From NCBI GenBank assembly GCA_024644405.1, contig JAHELC010000004.1, positions 62,001 to 126,000 of the forward strand: a stretch of 64,000 nucleotides of DNA. Direction: 5' to 3'. Position numbers and translations under genes: made by a program. This DNA comes from Nitrospinaceae bacterium. Lineage in GTDB: Bacteria > Nitrospinota > Nitrospinia > Nitrospinales > Nitrospinaceae. The notes below the pieces were generated by a model. The model did not search any database. It was not told the origin of the DNA and saw nothing but the letters and a program-made list of their open reading frames with translations. Shown here one piece after another: positions 17,770-26,650 of this stretch (within the stretch, counting starts at the first letter, position 1; every line of letters starts with the position of its first letter).

Positions 17770-19083
17770 CTATAAAAGGTTGGAAAGTATGGTGGCTATT
17801 CCCAAAAAAGAGAGAAAACCCGCGACATCCGTCACAGTCGTCAGGATAATCGACGAAGCGGTGGCCGGGTCCTGGCCGAGCCGGGTCAGCACGATCGGCA
17901 CGGAAGCCCCGGCGATCCCTGCGGCAACCATGGACAGAACCATGGAAATACCTATAACGAAGGACAAACCCAGGGAGCGACTCCAAAAATAGACGCCTAT
18001 TGAAGTGGTCAAGGCGACAGCGACACCGTTGACAAATCCCACTGAAGCTTCTTTCAGGACAACGGCGGTCCACTGGCGAACGCTGATTTCCTTGAGAGCC
18101 AGACCTCGCATGGTCACTGCCAGGGCCTGGGCGCCTGCGTTTCCGGATTGTCCTGCGACCACCGGCAATAGAATCGCAAGTGCAGTGAACTTGGCAATTA
18201 TACCCTCAAACATACCGACTACTCCGGCAGCCAGAAAAGCTGTCAACAGGTTGATGTGCAGCCAGGGCAAACGTTTTCGGATGGAAAACCCGGGTTTGGA
18301 AAGAGCGCGTTCATCCTTGCTGACACCAAACATGGTTTGAATGTCTACGGTAGCTTCTTCTTCCGCCGCCTTAACGAGGGCGTCATAGCCCACAACGCCA
18401 ATCAGGTGCCCCGAAATATCCACCACGGGTAAATTCGCTAATTTAAATTCTTCCAATTTGGCAACGACTTCCTCCCGAGGATCCGTTGGATTGACCACGG
18501 TTCGTATAGGGAATGAAAGTTCGCTTAAGAGCTGTAACGGCTCAGCCAATGCCAGATCCTGCATATTGACTCGCGAAGTCAGTTGATTCTCTGAATTCAC
18601 CAGGAATATAGTCCGCGTGGATTTATATTTTAAAGTGCGAAGCCTTCTCAGGCATTGCCGGACTTCCATGCTTTCCCGGAAAACATGGAATCGAGTGTCC
18701 ATCAGCCTGCCCGCCGAGTTTTCGGGATAGGTCGCCATGACTTCGAAATCTTTTTTGATGGAGGGGTCCACCAGAGACAGACATCTGTCCCTTTCGTCTT
18801 TATTCATTTGTCCGAGCAAGGTCACCATCTCATTTGGATTCGATTCAATCAGCAAATTTCGAATGACAGGATCAGGAAATTGACTGAAAACAGAAGCAGC
18901 GACATCCGGAGTCAGGCTTTTTAATATGGATACAGCCAAGGGGGTTGATTGGGTAGACAATAACAATCCCGCCTCAGCCGGTTCCAGTTCTTCGATCAGT
19001 TCAATCGCCTCGGAAGGATGATCCAATAGAAACTGACGATTCAAAGCATCAACCGCTGTGTTTGCGTTACCGGTCATCCGCAA
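17770..19083 (-). CDS. mgtE: MgtE-family magnesium transporter/channel
   Basis: A 437-residue Mg2+ channel with the standard order: N-terminal superhelical domain (residues about 15-125), two CBS domains (about 130-250) and a C-terminal five-helix pore domain (about 285-437). Pore-domain signatures are VVAGQSGNAGAQALAVTMRG and GQDPATASSIILTTVTDVAG, the latter carrying the conserved Asp of the central ion site. Magnesium binding between the cytosolic domains closes the channel in known MgtE. The start overlaps the upstream soluble MgtE-like gene by 17 bp, so expression is probably coupled. Confidence 0.93.
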   Translation of the reverse strand: MRMTGNANTAVDALNRQFLLDHPSEAIELIEELEPAEAGLLLSTQSTPLAVSILKSLTPDVAASVFSQFPDPVIRNLLIESNPNEMVTLLGQMNKDERDRCLSLVDPSIKKDFEVMATYPENSAGRLMDTRFHVFRESMEVRQCLRRLRTLKYKSTRTIFLVNSENQLTSRVNMQDLALAEPLQLLSELSFPIRTVVNPTDPREEVVAKLEEFKLANLPVVDISGHLIGVVGYDALVKAAEEEATVDIQTMFGVSKDERALSKPGFSIRKRLPWLHINLLTAFLAAGVVGMFEGIIAKFTALAILLPVVAGQSGNAGAQALAVTMRGLALKEISVRQWTAVVLKEASVGFVNGVAVALTTSIGVYFWSRSLGLSFVIGISMVLSMVAAGIAGASVPIVLTRLGQDPATASSIILTTVTDVAGFLSFLGIATILSNLL

Positions 19084-19921
19084 CTCCCTTGTTTATAATG
19101 GGATTGATATTGGATGATAGGGCCGCCTGAACAAGCCAGGATAACGTTGAGGTGTAAGCGTTCACACAATCTTCCAGTACAGAATCGGCCGGGTTGGATG
19201 AATCGCCGCCGGTGGAGAATGACAACCCATTATGCAGGTTTTTATGAGTTAACATTCCGACATATTTACCTGCACGATTTGTAACAGGCAGAGCATCAAA
19301 ACGATTCCAATCGGTCAAGGAAGCTGCTGATTGAAGAGTGTCGCGGACAAGAATGGATTTGAAATCCGTCACCATAATTTTCGAAACTTTAGTGCCATCT
19401 TTAGCGGTGGCCAAACTCGCCAAACTCAGCAACCCCGCAATGTTTCCATCCGCTTTGATCACACAGGGAGCATACTCGGGAACATCCTTGGAGCTTCGAT
19501 ACGATCTTCGGATATCACCCACCAAGAAAGTCTCAGGGACCGCCGGGTTGTCCGAATCCAACCACGCGCCAACAGTATTGCTTGGGAAAGTCAGTCTTTT
19601 TTTCAACAGGGTCTTCTTGTCATCTGATAAAAGTTTCAGAAACGAATCGAAAGTGGCGCTTGGAATGATTCGAAGCATGGAGAGGGTGGAAGTGGCCTTC
19701 ATACCCTCCATCAGAGTAGCTGACAATTCGGAGTTAAGGATAACAAAACATTGCCCCGTATATTGAGGCGCCATCATATTGAGTAGCCTGGATCCCAATT
19801 CCGGCGGGATTTTTTCGATAAAGGCAACCGAATCCTCCACCGCCAGTTGTTCCAGCATTCGAGCGGCCTCTCGAGGATGCTTTGTTATAAAATTTAAAGT
19901 CACCTGAGGAATTTCATTCAT
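19067..19921 (-). CDS. Stand-alone MgtE-like N-domain plus CBS-domain protein
   Basis: A 284-residue soluble protein that resembles the cytosolic half of MgtE without the pore. Residues about 5-115 form the helical MgtE N-domain pattern (FITKHPREAARMLEQL, then repeated short helices), and 130-235 hold a CBS pair (VGDIRRSYRSS, ALPVTNRAGKYVGMLTHKNL). No transmembrane helix is present. The last 45 residues are not recognised. It overlaps mgtE by 17 bp and the preceding MscS-like gene by 8 bp. A regulator or sensor that binds Mg2+ or nucleotide and acts on the adjacent channels is a reasonable inference. Confidence 0.75.
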   Translation of the reverse strand: MNEIPQVTLNFITKHPREAARMLEQLAVEDSVAFIEKIPPELGSRLLNMMAPQYTGQCFVILNSELSATLMEGMKATSTLSMLRIIPSATFDSFLKLLSDDKKTLLKKRLTFPSNTVGAWLDSDNPAVPETFLVGDIRRSYRSSKDVPEYAPCVIKADGNIAGLLSLASLATAKDGTKVSKIMVTDFKSILVRDTLQSAASLTDWNRFDALPVTNRAGKYVGMLTHKNLHNGLSFSTGGDSSNPADSVLEDCVNAYTSTLSWLVQAALSSNINPIINKGVADDR

Positions 19922-20753
19922 CAGTCATATCCGGAATAATCAATAAAGAAGGCTCCGCATGAAACAATTTTGCGGGAACCGTCATTCTTCCTTCATTTGT
20001 GGACAAAATAATGGAGACCGGGGTCAGCTCGAGAATGACACCCTCTGCGTTGCCAAACCTTACTTTTTGCCCCGGTTTGTAAAACTTTTGAACATGATGG
20101 CCGCTGATCAGATTACTGACCAAATCTTTTGTTCCCAGCCCTAAAGCCAGTGCGAGGCTCCCAAGGATAGCTCCCATCGTAATGGCAAGCAGGGTGATCA
20201 GGAAATTGACTTCAACCCCGATTTGGTCCAGGCCGATAATAATCGCCGTAAAAAGGATGACCCCCTGGACGATGCCTCCCAGAATTTTGCTTTGGGAAAT
20301 ATGGGCAGACGACGTAGCGGATATGGTGAGATCCCTTCCCAGGGAGGCGAACAAAACCCCCGCCAGGATAATCAGGCCCCCCGCCAATAAGCTTGGAAAA
20401 TACGTGACCCATCGGTTGAGCCAAACAGAGAAAGCTGTCAATCCCATGATCTGCGTGGAGATTATGGCAAATACAAGGATGGTGGCCCAAAAAATAATTT
20501 TACTGAAAAGACCGATGAAAGGATTGGATAATCTGAATTTGGCCAGACTGCCTTTTGAAAATAAGCGGGATAATATGCGGTTGAGGATCCGGGTCAGCCG
20601 AATACTCAAAGACTTGAGAATACTGGCAACGACCCAGCCGATCAGCATCAATAATACTGCGCCCAAAAGATTGGGCAAATAGGCGGTCAACTGTTCCAGC
20701 CATTGCCCAATGATTTTTGGAATTTCTTTTAAGAATTCTGATAATTTATCCAT
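19914..20753 (-). CDS. MscS-family small-conductance channel (second of two)
   Basis: A 279-residue membrane protein with about four to five helices (YLPNLLGAVLLMLIGWVVAS, then IIFWATILVFAIIS, LAGGLIILAGVLFA and GVILFTAIIIGL). The MscS pore/beta region begins at LGSLALALGLGTKDLVSNLISG and continues into a beta domain (FYKPGQKVRFGNAEGVILEL). It belongs to the short 'conserved TM helix' MscS group. Such channels release solutes or ions on membrane tension. The stop overlaps the soluble MgtE-like gene by 8 bp and the start is 9 bp after the first MscS-like gene. Confidence 0.82.
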   Translation of the reverse strand: MDKLSEFLKEIPKIIGQWLEQLTAYLPNLLGAVLLMLIGWVVASILKSLSIRLTRILNRILSRLFSKGSLAKFRLSNPFIGLFSKIIFWATILVFAIISTQIMGLTAFSVWLNRWVTYFPSLLAGGLIILAGVLFASLGRDLTISATSSAHISQSKILGGIVQGVILFTAIIIGLDQIGVEVNFLITLLAITMGAILGSLALALGLGTKDLVSNLISGHHVQKFYKPGQKVRFGNAEGVILELTPVSIILSTNEGRMTVPAKLFHAEPSLLIIPDMTDE

Positions 20754-20762
20754 TCCTGCCTT

Positions 20763-21626
20763 CTATAAACTGAAAAACCCTGTTCCCTCTTTTTTCCCCT
20801 GCACTTTAGATTCAATGAGAACAGAATTGGGGATAAATACAAGCTCTCCGTTTTTGTGGCGAACCTGGGATGTGACCGTACCGATTTGCTCTATGACCCC
20901 AGAGTCATCACCAATTTTAACTGAGATCCCATACTTGAAAGTGTCCCGTGCATAGACGCCGGAAATAATATTTTTTGAGACCTCCTTGGTGCCCAGTCCC
21001 AGTGAAAGCGCCAAAGCAACACCAGCAGCAATTAATGTTATTTCCAACAGGCTGTTCAAAAGTGATGTCTCAATTTCCAATTGCTCAAGTACAATCACGC
21101 CGATCACTATAACGAGCACACCATAAGCAAAATTGGATAATGGTTTGCCGTATTCAATTCCAAACCCTTGGACTCCACTGCGAATCAGATTTCTAACAAA
21201 ATGAGCTAAAAGAAGTCCTATCACCGCTATCAGGCTGGCGCCAATCACTTTAGGCAGGTAGAGGACCAGGGATTCGATGGTTCGTGAAACCTTCTCCAAT
21301 CCTAGGGTTTCTGCAGCTGAAATAATAAACGTCAGCATGATGATCCAAAAAGCAATTTTGCCGACTATTTCAGAGGGCTCCATTGTAATACCGGTTTTAT
21401 TTAAAGTGTCCTTGATTCCAACTTTTTCGCTGGCACTATCAACTTTAATCTTTTTCAAGAAAGCCGAAACAATGAACTTGATAAATTTTGAGATAAGATA
21501 GCCAACCAACACAATGATTATGGCGCCAATCAAATTGGGAGTGAACAGGGCTATCTCGGTCCATAAATCTTTCATCACGGCGATAATGGTGTCTTTCCAC
21601 ATCTCAGCTTCTATCTTAAAATCCAT
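20763..21626 (-). CDS. MscS-family small-conductance channel (first of two)
   Basis: A 287-residue paralogue of the next gene, with helices at about residues 25-55 (FTPNLIGAIIIVLVGYLIS), 90-105, 125-150 and 165-185. The MscS segment is ALALSLGLGTKEVSKNIISG, followed by the beta domain (FKYGISVKIGDDSGVIEQIG, then GELVFIPNSVLIES). A good ribosome-binding site (AGGAG) precedes the ATG, and a 13-bp hairpin directly abuts it. Two different MscS-like subunits in tandem could form separate or mixed channels. Position behind an ECF sigma gene suggests stress-controlled expression. Confidence 0.83.
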   Translation of the reverse strand: MDFKIEAEMWKDTIIAVMKDLWTEIALFTPNLIGAIIIVLVGYLISKFIKFIVSAFLKKIKVDSASEKVGIKDTLNKTGITMEPSEIVGKIAFWIIMLTFIISAAETLGLEKVSRTIESLVLYLPKVIGASLIAVIGLLLAHFVRNLIRSGVQGFGIEYGKPLSNFAYGVLVIVIGVIVLEQLEIETSLLNSLLEITLIAAGVALALSLGLGTKEVSKNIISGVYARDTFKYGISVKIGDDSGVIEQIGTVTSQVRHKNGELVFIPNSVLIESKVQGKKEGTGFFSL

Positions 21627-21640
21627 AAAGCAGCTCCTAA

Positions 21641-21669
21641 ATGATTCAAATCCCGTGGATTTGAATCAT
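21641..21669 (-). promoter_or_regulatory. Perfect 13-bp stem-loop next to the mscS ribosome-binding site
   Basis: ATGATTCAAATCC at 21641-21653 pairs perfectly with 21657-21669 around a 3-base loop. On the minus strand the stem ends a few bases before the AGGAG that serves the MscS-like gene starting at 21626. No U-run follows, so it is not a classical terminator; an RNA control hairpin or a dyad operator are the options. Confidence 0.7.
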
Positions 21670-21718
21670 AATCAATAGATTTGACCTTTAGATTTCACTC
21701 TAAGGGTTATTTCAAGGA

Positions 21719-21940
21719 TTAATGTTTTGAAGACTTGGCGATAAATTTGCAGGTGATCTCAGTGAACACCATCCAGAAACGAACAAAAACTAAAAGTATG
21801 ACATCCCTAGTATTGGTCGACTGTTGCGCCTTAGCCATGGTTCGAGCGATTCGGCCCTCATTATCGGTCGCAGCAGTCGGTTGAGATTTCTTAAGTGCTT
21901 TTTCAAAAAACTCTTCAAGATTTTTTTCAGGTTTTTGCAT
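21719..21940 (-). CDS. Small membrane-anchored protein next to the ECF sigma gene
   Basis: A 73-residue protein that I do not recognise. The first 45 residues are charged and hydrophilic (EEFFEKALKKSQPTAATDNE, then RIARTMAKAQQSTNTR); a hydrophobic segment DVILLVFVRFWMVFTEITC at about 46-65 could be a single membrane helix, and the tail is basic. GAGGTAA precedes the ATG. It lies 53 bp after the ECF sigma gene and before the two channel genes. By position and topology it might be an anti-sigma or a channel accessory, but no known anti-sigma motif is seen. Confidence 0.55.
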   Translation of the reverse strand: MQKPEKNLEEFFEKALKKSQPTAATDNEGRIARTMAKAQQSTNTRDVILLVFVRFWMVFTEITCKFIAKSSKH

Positions 21941-21993
21941 CTGATTACCTCATTTATTAGACTTCTCCAGGAGTCGAAAAAGTCACACTTGTT

Positions 21994-22566
21994 TTAATTT
22001 TTTTTCATTTTTTTTTCGTATTGTGTCTTAAACTTCTCCAAAGCCCTGTAAAGCCTCATTTTTGCCGTACTCAGTTTTATTTTATTTGATTCGGCAATCT
22101 CGTTGATCGTTAACCCGGAAATAAATTTGAGAGTGATTATTTTTCTATCCCGACTTGATAATTCATGTAAAATCTCATGGACTAAAGACGCAGAGGAATT
22201 CGACGAATTAAATGTTTCGTCCATGGAGAACTCTCTTTTGATGTTTGCAGTTAATTTTTGACGGGCAATCGAACGATCGATGATTTGTTTTCTTTTGGTA
22301 AAGCAATAATTATATGCGATTCGAAAGAGCCAGGTTCGAAATGATGATTTGTGCTGGAAGGTTTTTAGCTTGTGGAACACTCTTAGGAATATATCCTGGC
22401 AGGCTTCTTCGGCTTCATAAAGGTCGCCCAGCAAATATTGGCAGGTCTTAAATACTGAGGGCTCGTACTTTCTCAGGATCTGCTCAAAGGTTTGCGTTAT
22501 ATAAGGGAGCTCCTCCTTACATTTTTGAATTAATAACTCGTCGCCATCGTTTGAAGGACGGTCCAT
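21994..22566 (-). CDS. ECF-type RNA polymerase sigma factor (head of the channel/RimK block)
   Basis: A 190-residue sigma factor with region 2 at about residues 25-95 (LGDLYEAEEACQDIFLRVF, then SSFRTWLFRIAYNYCFTK) and region 4 at about 130-180 (LSSRDRKIITLKFISGLTIN, then LSTAKMRLYRALEKF). It differs clearly from the sigma factor at 1.0-1.6 kb. It is the first gene of the minus-strand block that runs to 14.2 kb; no zinc anti-sigma follows, only the small single-helix protein. The gene has more A+T than its left-hand neighbours. Confidence 0.85.
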   Translation of the reverse strand: MDRPSNDGDELLIQKCKEELPYITQTFEQILRKYEPSVFKTCQYLLGDLYEAEEACQDIFLRVFHKLKTFQHKSSFRTWLFRIAYNYCFTKRKQIIDRSIARQKLTANIKREFSMDETFNSSNSSASLVHEILHELSSRDRKIITLKFISGLTINEIAESNKIKLSTAKMRLYRALEKFKTQYEKKMKKN

Positions 22567-22808
22567 AAAAACTCATCATATTTTATAAGTTTTTAGATTT
22601 AAAAAAATTAGTTTGGTTTGATTTTGAAATTCTGCTTGGATGATTAATCCTTTTTGGGTCATGTCAGGCTTCGTGGGCCAGTTCAATGAAAATTGTTTTT
22701 AAAGAGGCATAGCTGGGACATAATGACATCTGAAAATTTCTTTTTACAATACTATTATTCAAAGAAATTCCCAATATAAATATAAAACTCACCGGAGGGA
22801 TCCGTGCC

Positions 22809-25022
22809 ATGAAGGTTGCCGTTATATACAACAAACAACAGGATGTGGAAGGCGTGATCAACGTCTTCGGGATGCAGAATCAAGAGACTTATAATCCCCA
22901 CACAGTTGAGAGGGTCGCTTCCTCTTTGGAAAAGGGCGGGCACAATGTCCGCATTGTCGATGGCAATATCAACGTCATCGAGCAGTTGGAATCCTTCATG
23001 CCACGCGTGGTCCAGGGCGAACAGCCGGGAATGGTGTTCAACATGGCCTATGGCATCCAGGGGGTCAGCCGGTACACGCATATCCCTTCACTTTTGGAAA
23101 TGGTGGGGATTCCCTACGTTGGATCCAGTCCCGCCGGGCACGGCATCGCCCTCGATAAAGTGACCACCAAGGTGATGGTCCATGCCTCCGGTTTGCCCAC
23201 CGCTCCCTATTGGGTATTTTTCTCTCCGGATCAGATTCCGGACGACCTGCCTTACCCTGTGATTACCAAACCCAAAATGGAGGCGGTGTCTCTTGGGATT
23301 GAAGTGGTACACAACAAAGCCGATCTGCAGGAAACCATCAGCCGGTTGGTGGAAGAATTCCGCCAGCCGGTTCTGGTCGAAAAATTCATTCCGGGCCGGG
23401 AATTTGCCGTGGGACTGCTCGGCAATCAGGATCCTGAAATTTTACCCGTAGTGGAGATAGACTTGGCAGGAGATCCCAACGCGATACAAACACTGGGTGA
23501 CAAACTCAAGACACCCCGCGAAAAAGTATGTCCGGCCAAGATCGACGACAAGCTTAAGGCTGAACTGGCGCGCCTGACCCGCGAAACGTTTCGCACTTTG
23601 GGGATTTACGATTTCTGCCGGGTTGATTTTCGAATGGATGACCTGGGAAATTTGTATATCCTGGAACTCAACTCCATGGCCAGCCTGGGCACGACCGGTT
23701 CTTATGTGACTTCCGCGAAGGCTGCCGGGTATACGTTCGAGAGTTTGATCAATCGCATGCTGGACGTGGCGGTGGAGCGCTATTTCGGCAAGCAACAGCT
23801 GGAAGCCCTCGGCGAACAGGAACCGCTGGTCTCCGGGTTGATTAAAGGGTTGATTAAAAAATCCTCCACCCCGCTCCATACCCGGCTGCGCAGTTATCTC
23901 CGGGGCAATTTGCCAACTATGGAAACCAGCCTGCAAAAGATGGTCGAGATCAATTCTTATGTCCGTAATATCGACGGGATCAATGCGCTGGGGCAGTGGG
24001 TCGGGAATGCGTTGAGTCGTCTGGGTTTCCAGCGTGAAGTTATCACCCGCGCGGAATTCGGAAACATGCTTTATTTCACAAACCACTCCAGCGACACCAA
24101 CGATATTCTTGTGATCGGGCAATTGGATAACCCTTCCCATTTTCAGGATTTCGTTCCCTTTGCGGAGGACCGCGGAAAAATATACGGCACCGGGGTTTCC
24201 TGCGGGAAAGGCGGGCTGGCCATTCTCCTGACTGCTCTGCAGGCGTTGCGTTATACCCGGTCGCTGAAAAAAGTTAAATGCGGCATTCTGCTTGTGTCGG
24301 ACGAATCCGCCGGCGGACGTTCCTCCAAACCCCTGGTGGTGGACTATGCGTCCAAATCACGCGCGGTTGTGGGCCTTCAAGGAGCCGGCCTTGCGGGAGA
24401 ATTGATAGTGTCCACTTCAGGGCAGATCAAGTTCAATATAGAAATCAACCGGGTGGCCCGCAAAGGGAAGGCGGACTTCAAGGATAAATATGACCTGGTG
24501 AGTTTTATTTCCCAGAAAATTACCAATTTGCGAAAGCTGAACGACGAGGTGGAAAACCAAAGTGTGACCATCACCAGTATCGACACACATGGAGTCGGCG
24601 ATCAGCCGCCGGATCATGCGTCGCTGGTGCTCCATATCCGTTACCGTAAACCGGAACAGAAAGAGGCGTTGGAAGCCCAGGTATTCAAGTTGTTTGAAGT
24701 GCCGGCCACCAGCCCCCTGAAAGTCCACATCAGCCGTGGATCGTCCCGTAAGCCTCTGCTTGAAACTCCCGCCAATACCCGGTTCTTTGAAAAAATCGGT
24801 CAATTGGCTAAGGTTCTTGAAGTGCGGGTCCAGAAAATTCACACCGATGTGCCCTCAATCCTGTCCCCCATTTCTCCGGAGATTCCCCACATTGAAGGAC
24901 TGGGACCGGTGACCGGCGGCTTAGGAACCAAGAACGAGTATGTGGTACGCGACAGCCTGATCGATCGGTCTGTTTTATTGGCTTACACGATCGTTCAGTC
25001 CACGAAAGATTTTTCAGTATGA
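22809..25022 (+). CDS. ATP-grasp (D-Ala-D-Ala ligase-like) enzyme fused to an inactive M20 peptidase domain
   Basis: A 737-residue two-domain protein. Residues 1-330 form an ATP-grasp ligase like D-alanine:D-alanine ligase: YGIQGVSRYTHIPSLLEM, PVITKPKMEAVSLGI, VEKFIPGREFAVGLL and a metal-binding FRMDDLGNLYILELNSMASLG. Residues about 375-737 have the M20/carboxypeptidase G2 fold, but the zinc ligands are gone: the usual His is Q438 (GQLDN), the bridging Asp is C465 (GVSCGKGG), the second Glu of the DEE motif is S500, and the C-terminal His is absent. The first Glu (E499) remains. CCGGAGGG precedes the ATG. The stop overlaps the next gene (ATGA). A peptide-like ligase with a non-catalytic binding domain is my inference. 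Confidence 0.8.
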   Translation: MKVAVIYNKQQDVEGVINVFGMQNQETYNPHTVERVASSLEKGGHNVRIVDGNINVIEQLESFMPRVVQGEQPGMVFNMAYGIQGVSRYTHIPSLLEMVGIPYVGSSPAGHGIALDKVTTKVMVHASGLPTAPYWVFFSPDQIPDDLPYPVITKPKMEAVSLGIEVVHNKADLQETISRLVEEFRQPVLVEKFIPGREFAVGLLGNQDPEILPVVEIDLAGDPNAIQTLGDKLKTPREKVCPAKIDDKLKAELARLTRETFRTLGIYDFCRVDFRMDDLGNLYILELNSMASLGTTGSYVTSAKAAGYTFESLINRMLDVAVERYFGKQQLEALGEQEPLVSGLIKGLIKKSSTPLHTRLRSYLRGNLPTMETSLQKMVEINSYVRNIDGINALGQWVGNALSRLGFQREVITRAEFGNMLYFTNHSSDTNDILVIGQLDNPSHFQDFVPFAEDRGKIYGTGVSCGKGGLAILLTALQALRYTRSLKKVKCGILLVSDESAGGRSSKPLVVDYASKSRAVVGLQGAGLAGELIVSTSGQIKFNIEINRVARKGKADFKDKYDLVSFISQKITNLRKLNDEVENQSVTITSIDTHGVGDQPPDHASLVLHIRYRKPEQKEALEAQVFKLFEVPATSPLKVHISRGSSRKPLLETPANTRFFEKIGQLAKVLEVRVQKIHTDVPSILSPISPEIPHIEGLGPVTGGLGTKNEYVVRDSLIDRSVLLAYTIVQSTKDFSV

Positions 25023-26647
25023 ACCCGAAAATCATAGAAGGCTGTTTTGAACCCACTGAGGACGGCAAATGCGCGTGGTCCCCGAACGGCATGGTAACCA
25101 CCGCTTTTCCGGAGGCAACGCGCGCCGGGGTTGAGGTATTGGAGGCGGGCGGGAACGCCATCGATGCCGCCTGCGCGGCGGCGTTCGCGCTTTGCGTTTG
25201 CGAACCTCAAGCCAGCGGTATCGGTGGACAAAGCATGGTCCTGCTTCATACTCAGGATAAGAATCTGGCGCTCGACGGATCCAGCCGCGTTCCCTCGCTG
25301 GCACATCTCAGCCGGATGGAGTCTGCGCAAATGTTGACAGGTTACCGTGCGGCCACGGTTCCCAGCACGCCGGCGCTTCTCGGATACATGCATTTTACCT
25401 ATGGCCGCGCCAGTTGGCGGACGGTTCTGGAACCCGCCATTCGCATTGCCAAAGAGGGTTACCGCATCACTGAATTGCAACACCGTTTGCAAAAACGGGA
25501 GCAGGAGGCGCTTCTCAAAATTCCCTCTCAATCGGGCGCCCGGTATTTCCTGAAGGAGGGAAAAGAGCCCTATGCCGTGGGCGATCAGTTTGTGCAACAC
25601 GACCTGGCCCAATTGCTGGAATTTATGTCGGAGGAGGGAGTTCAAGGATTTTATATGGGTGAGCCGGCCCGGCAGATCGATAAAGACATGGAGGAGAACG
25701 AAGGGTTTCTGCGCTACGAAGACATGGCGCTGATCCCCTGGCCGGTTTTACGGAACCCCGTTCACCGCAGATACCGGGGGCTTTCCGTGTACACCCTGCC
25801 CCCGCCCGCCGCGGGCCGCACGCTTCTGTTGATTCTGCTCATGTTGGGAAATCTCCCGTCCAAATTTTTGAAGGAGCGTTCTCCGGAGTCCTACCACTTT
25901 GTGGCCGAAACCTTTCGCAAGGCGCTGTTAAACCGGAAAGAACGGCCGTACGATCCCAATATTTATCCGCAATTGCCGCAGGACAAACGCATCCTCAGTC
26001 TCGACTTCGCAAAAATGCTGGCGCGGTCCATTCACGATGAAATGGACCCGACCCTGCCCATGGTGGATTTGTTTCCCGCCGTCAACGATACCACCCACTT
26101 GTCCGTGATGGACAAGCAGAACAATACGGTGGGAATCACGCAATCGATTGAACGGGTCTATGGCTCGCACTCCGCCGCGAGGGGTTTGGGTTTCCTGTAT
26201 AACAACTACATGAGTTCGTTGGAAACGAAGGATCCTTCCCATCCGTATTACCTGCGACCCAACGCGATTCCCTGGAGCATGTCGGCGCCCATCATCATAT
26301 TTCGCAGGAAGCAACCCTGGCTGGTGGCAGGCAGTCCCGGCAGCGAACGTATTTTCTCCGCCGTGGCTCAGTTTCTTTCCCATATTCTAGACGGCAACCT
26401 CCCGATGTCGGAAGCCATGACCGCCCCGCGCATTCATTGCTCGATTGGCGGCAAACTGAGTTATGAAGAGGGGCGTTTGGATGACAAAGTCGTTCAGTAC
26501 CTTAAGGATGTGGGTTATAAAATGGATGCTCGGGAACCCTACGCCTTTTATATGGGAGCCATCCACGCCATCATGAAAACGCAAACCGTCGAGGGATTTC
26601 AGGGTGTCGCCGAAATCCGGCGCGACGGCACCGCGGCGGGTGTGTAA
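25019..26647 (+). CDS. Gamma-glutamyltransferase (GGT) family protein, no signal peptide
   Basis: A 542-residue Ntn-hydrolase of the gamma-glutamyltranspeptidase family. The N-terminal region has GGNAIDAACAAAFALCVCEP and SGIGGQSMVLL. The autoprocessing and catalytic threonine is T358 in DTTHLSVMD, dividing the protein into chains of about 357 and 185 residues, as in the family. GSPGSERI matches the oxyanion-loop region. Unlike classical GGT it has no export signal, so it would act in the cytoplasm. It overlaps the ATP-grasp fusion gene by 4 bp and is followed after 3 bp by the N-formylglutamate amidohydrolase-like gene. The three are surely one transcript. Confidence 0.85.
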   Translation: MNPKIIEGCFEPTEDGKCAWSPNGMVTTAFPEATRAGVEVLEAGGNAIDAACAAAFALCVCEPQASGIGGQSMVLLHTQDKNLALDGSSRVPSLAHLSRMESAQMLTGYRAATVPSTPALLGYMHFTYGRASWRTVLEPAIRIAKEGYRITELQHRLQKREQEALLKIPSQSGARYFLKEGKEPYAVGDQFVQHDLAQLLEFMSEEGVQGFYMGEPARQIDKDMEENEGFLRYEDMALIPWPVLRNPVHRRYRGLSVYTLPPPAAGRTLLLILLMLGNLPSKFLKERSPESYHFVAETFRKALLNRKERPYDPNIYPQLPQDKRILSLDFAKMLARSIHDEMDPTLPMVDLFPAVNDTTHLSVMDKQNNTVGITQSIERVYGSHSAARGLGFLYNNYMSSLETKDPSHPYYLRPNAIPWSMSAPIIIFRRKQPWLVAGSPGSERIFSAVAQFLSHILDGNLPMSEAMTAPRIHCSIGGKLSYEEGRLDDKVVQYLKDVGYKMDAREPYAFYMGAIHAIMKTQTVEGFQGVAEIRRDGTAAGV

Positions 26648-26650
26648 TCC

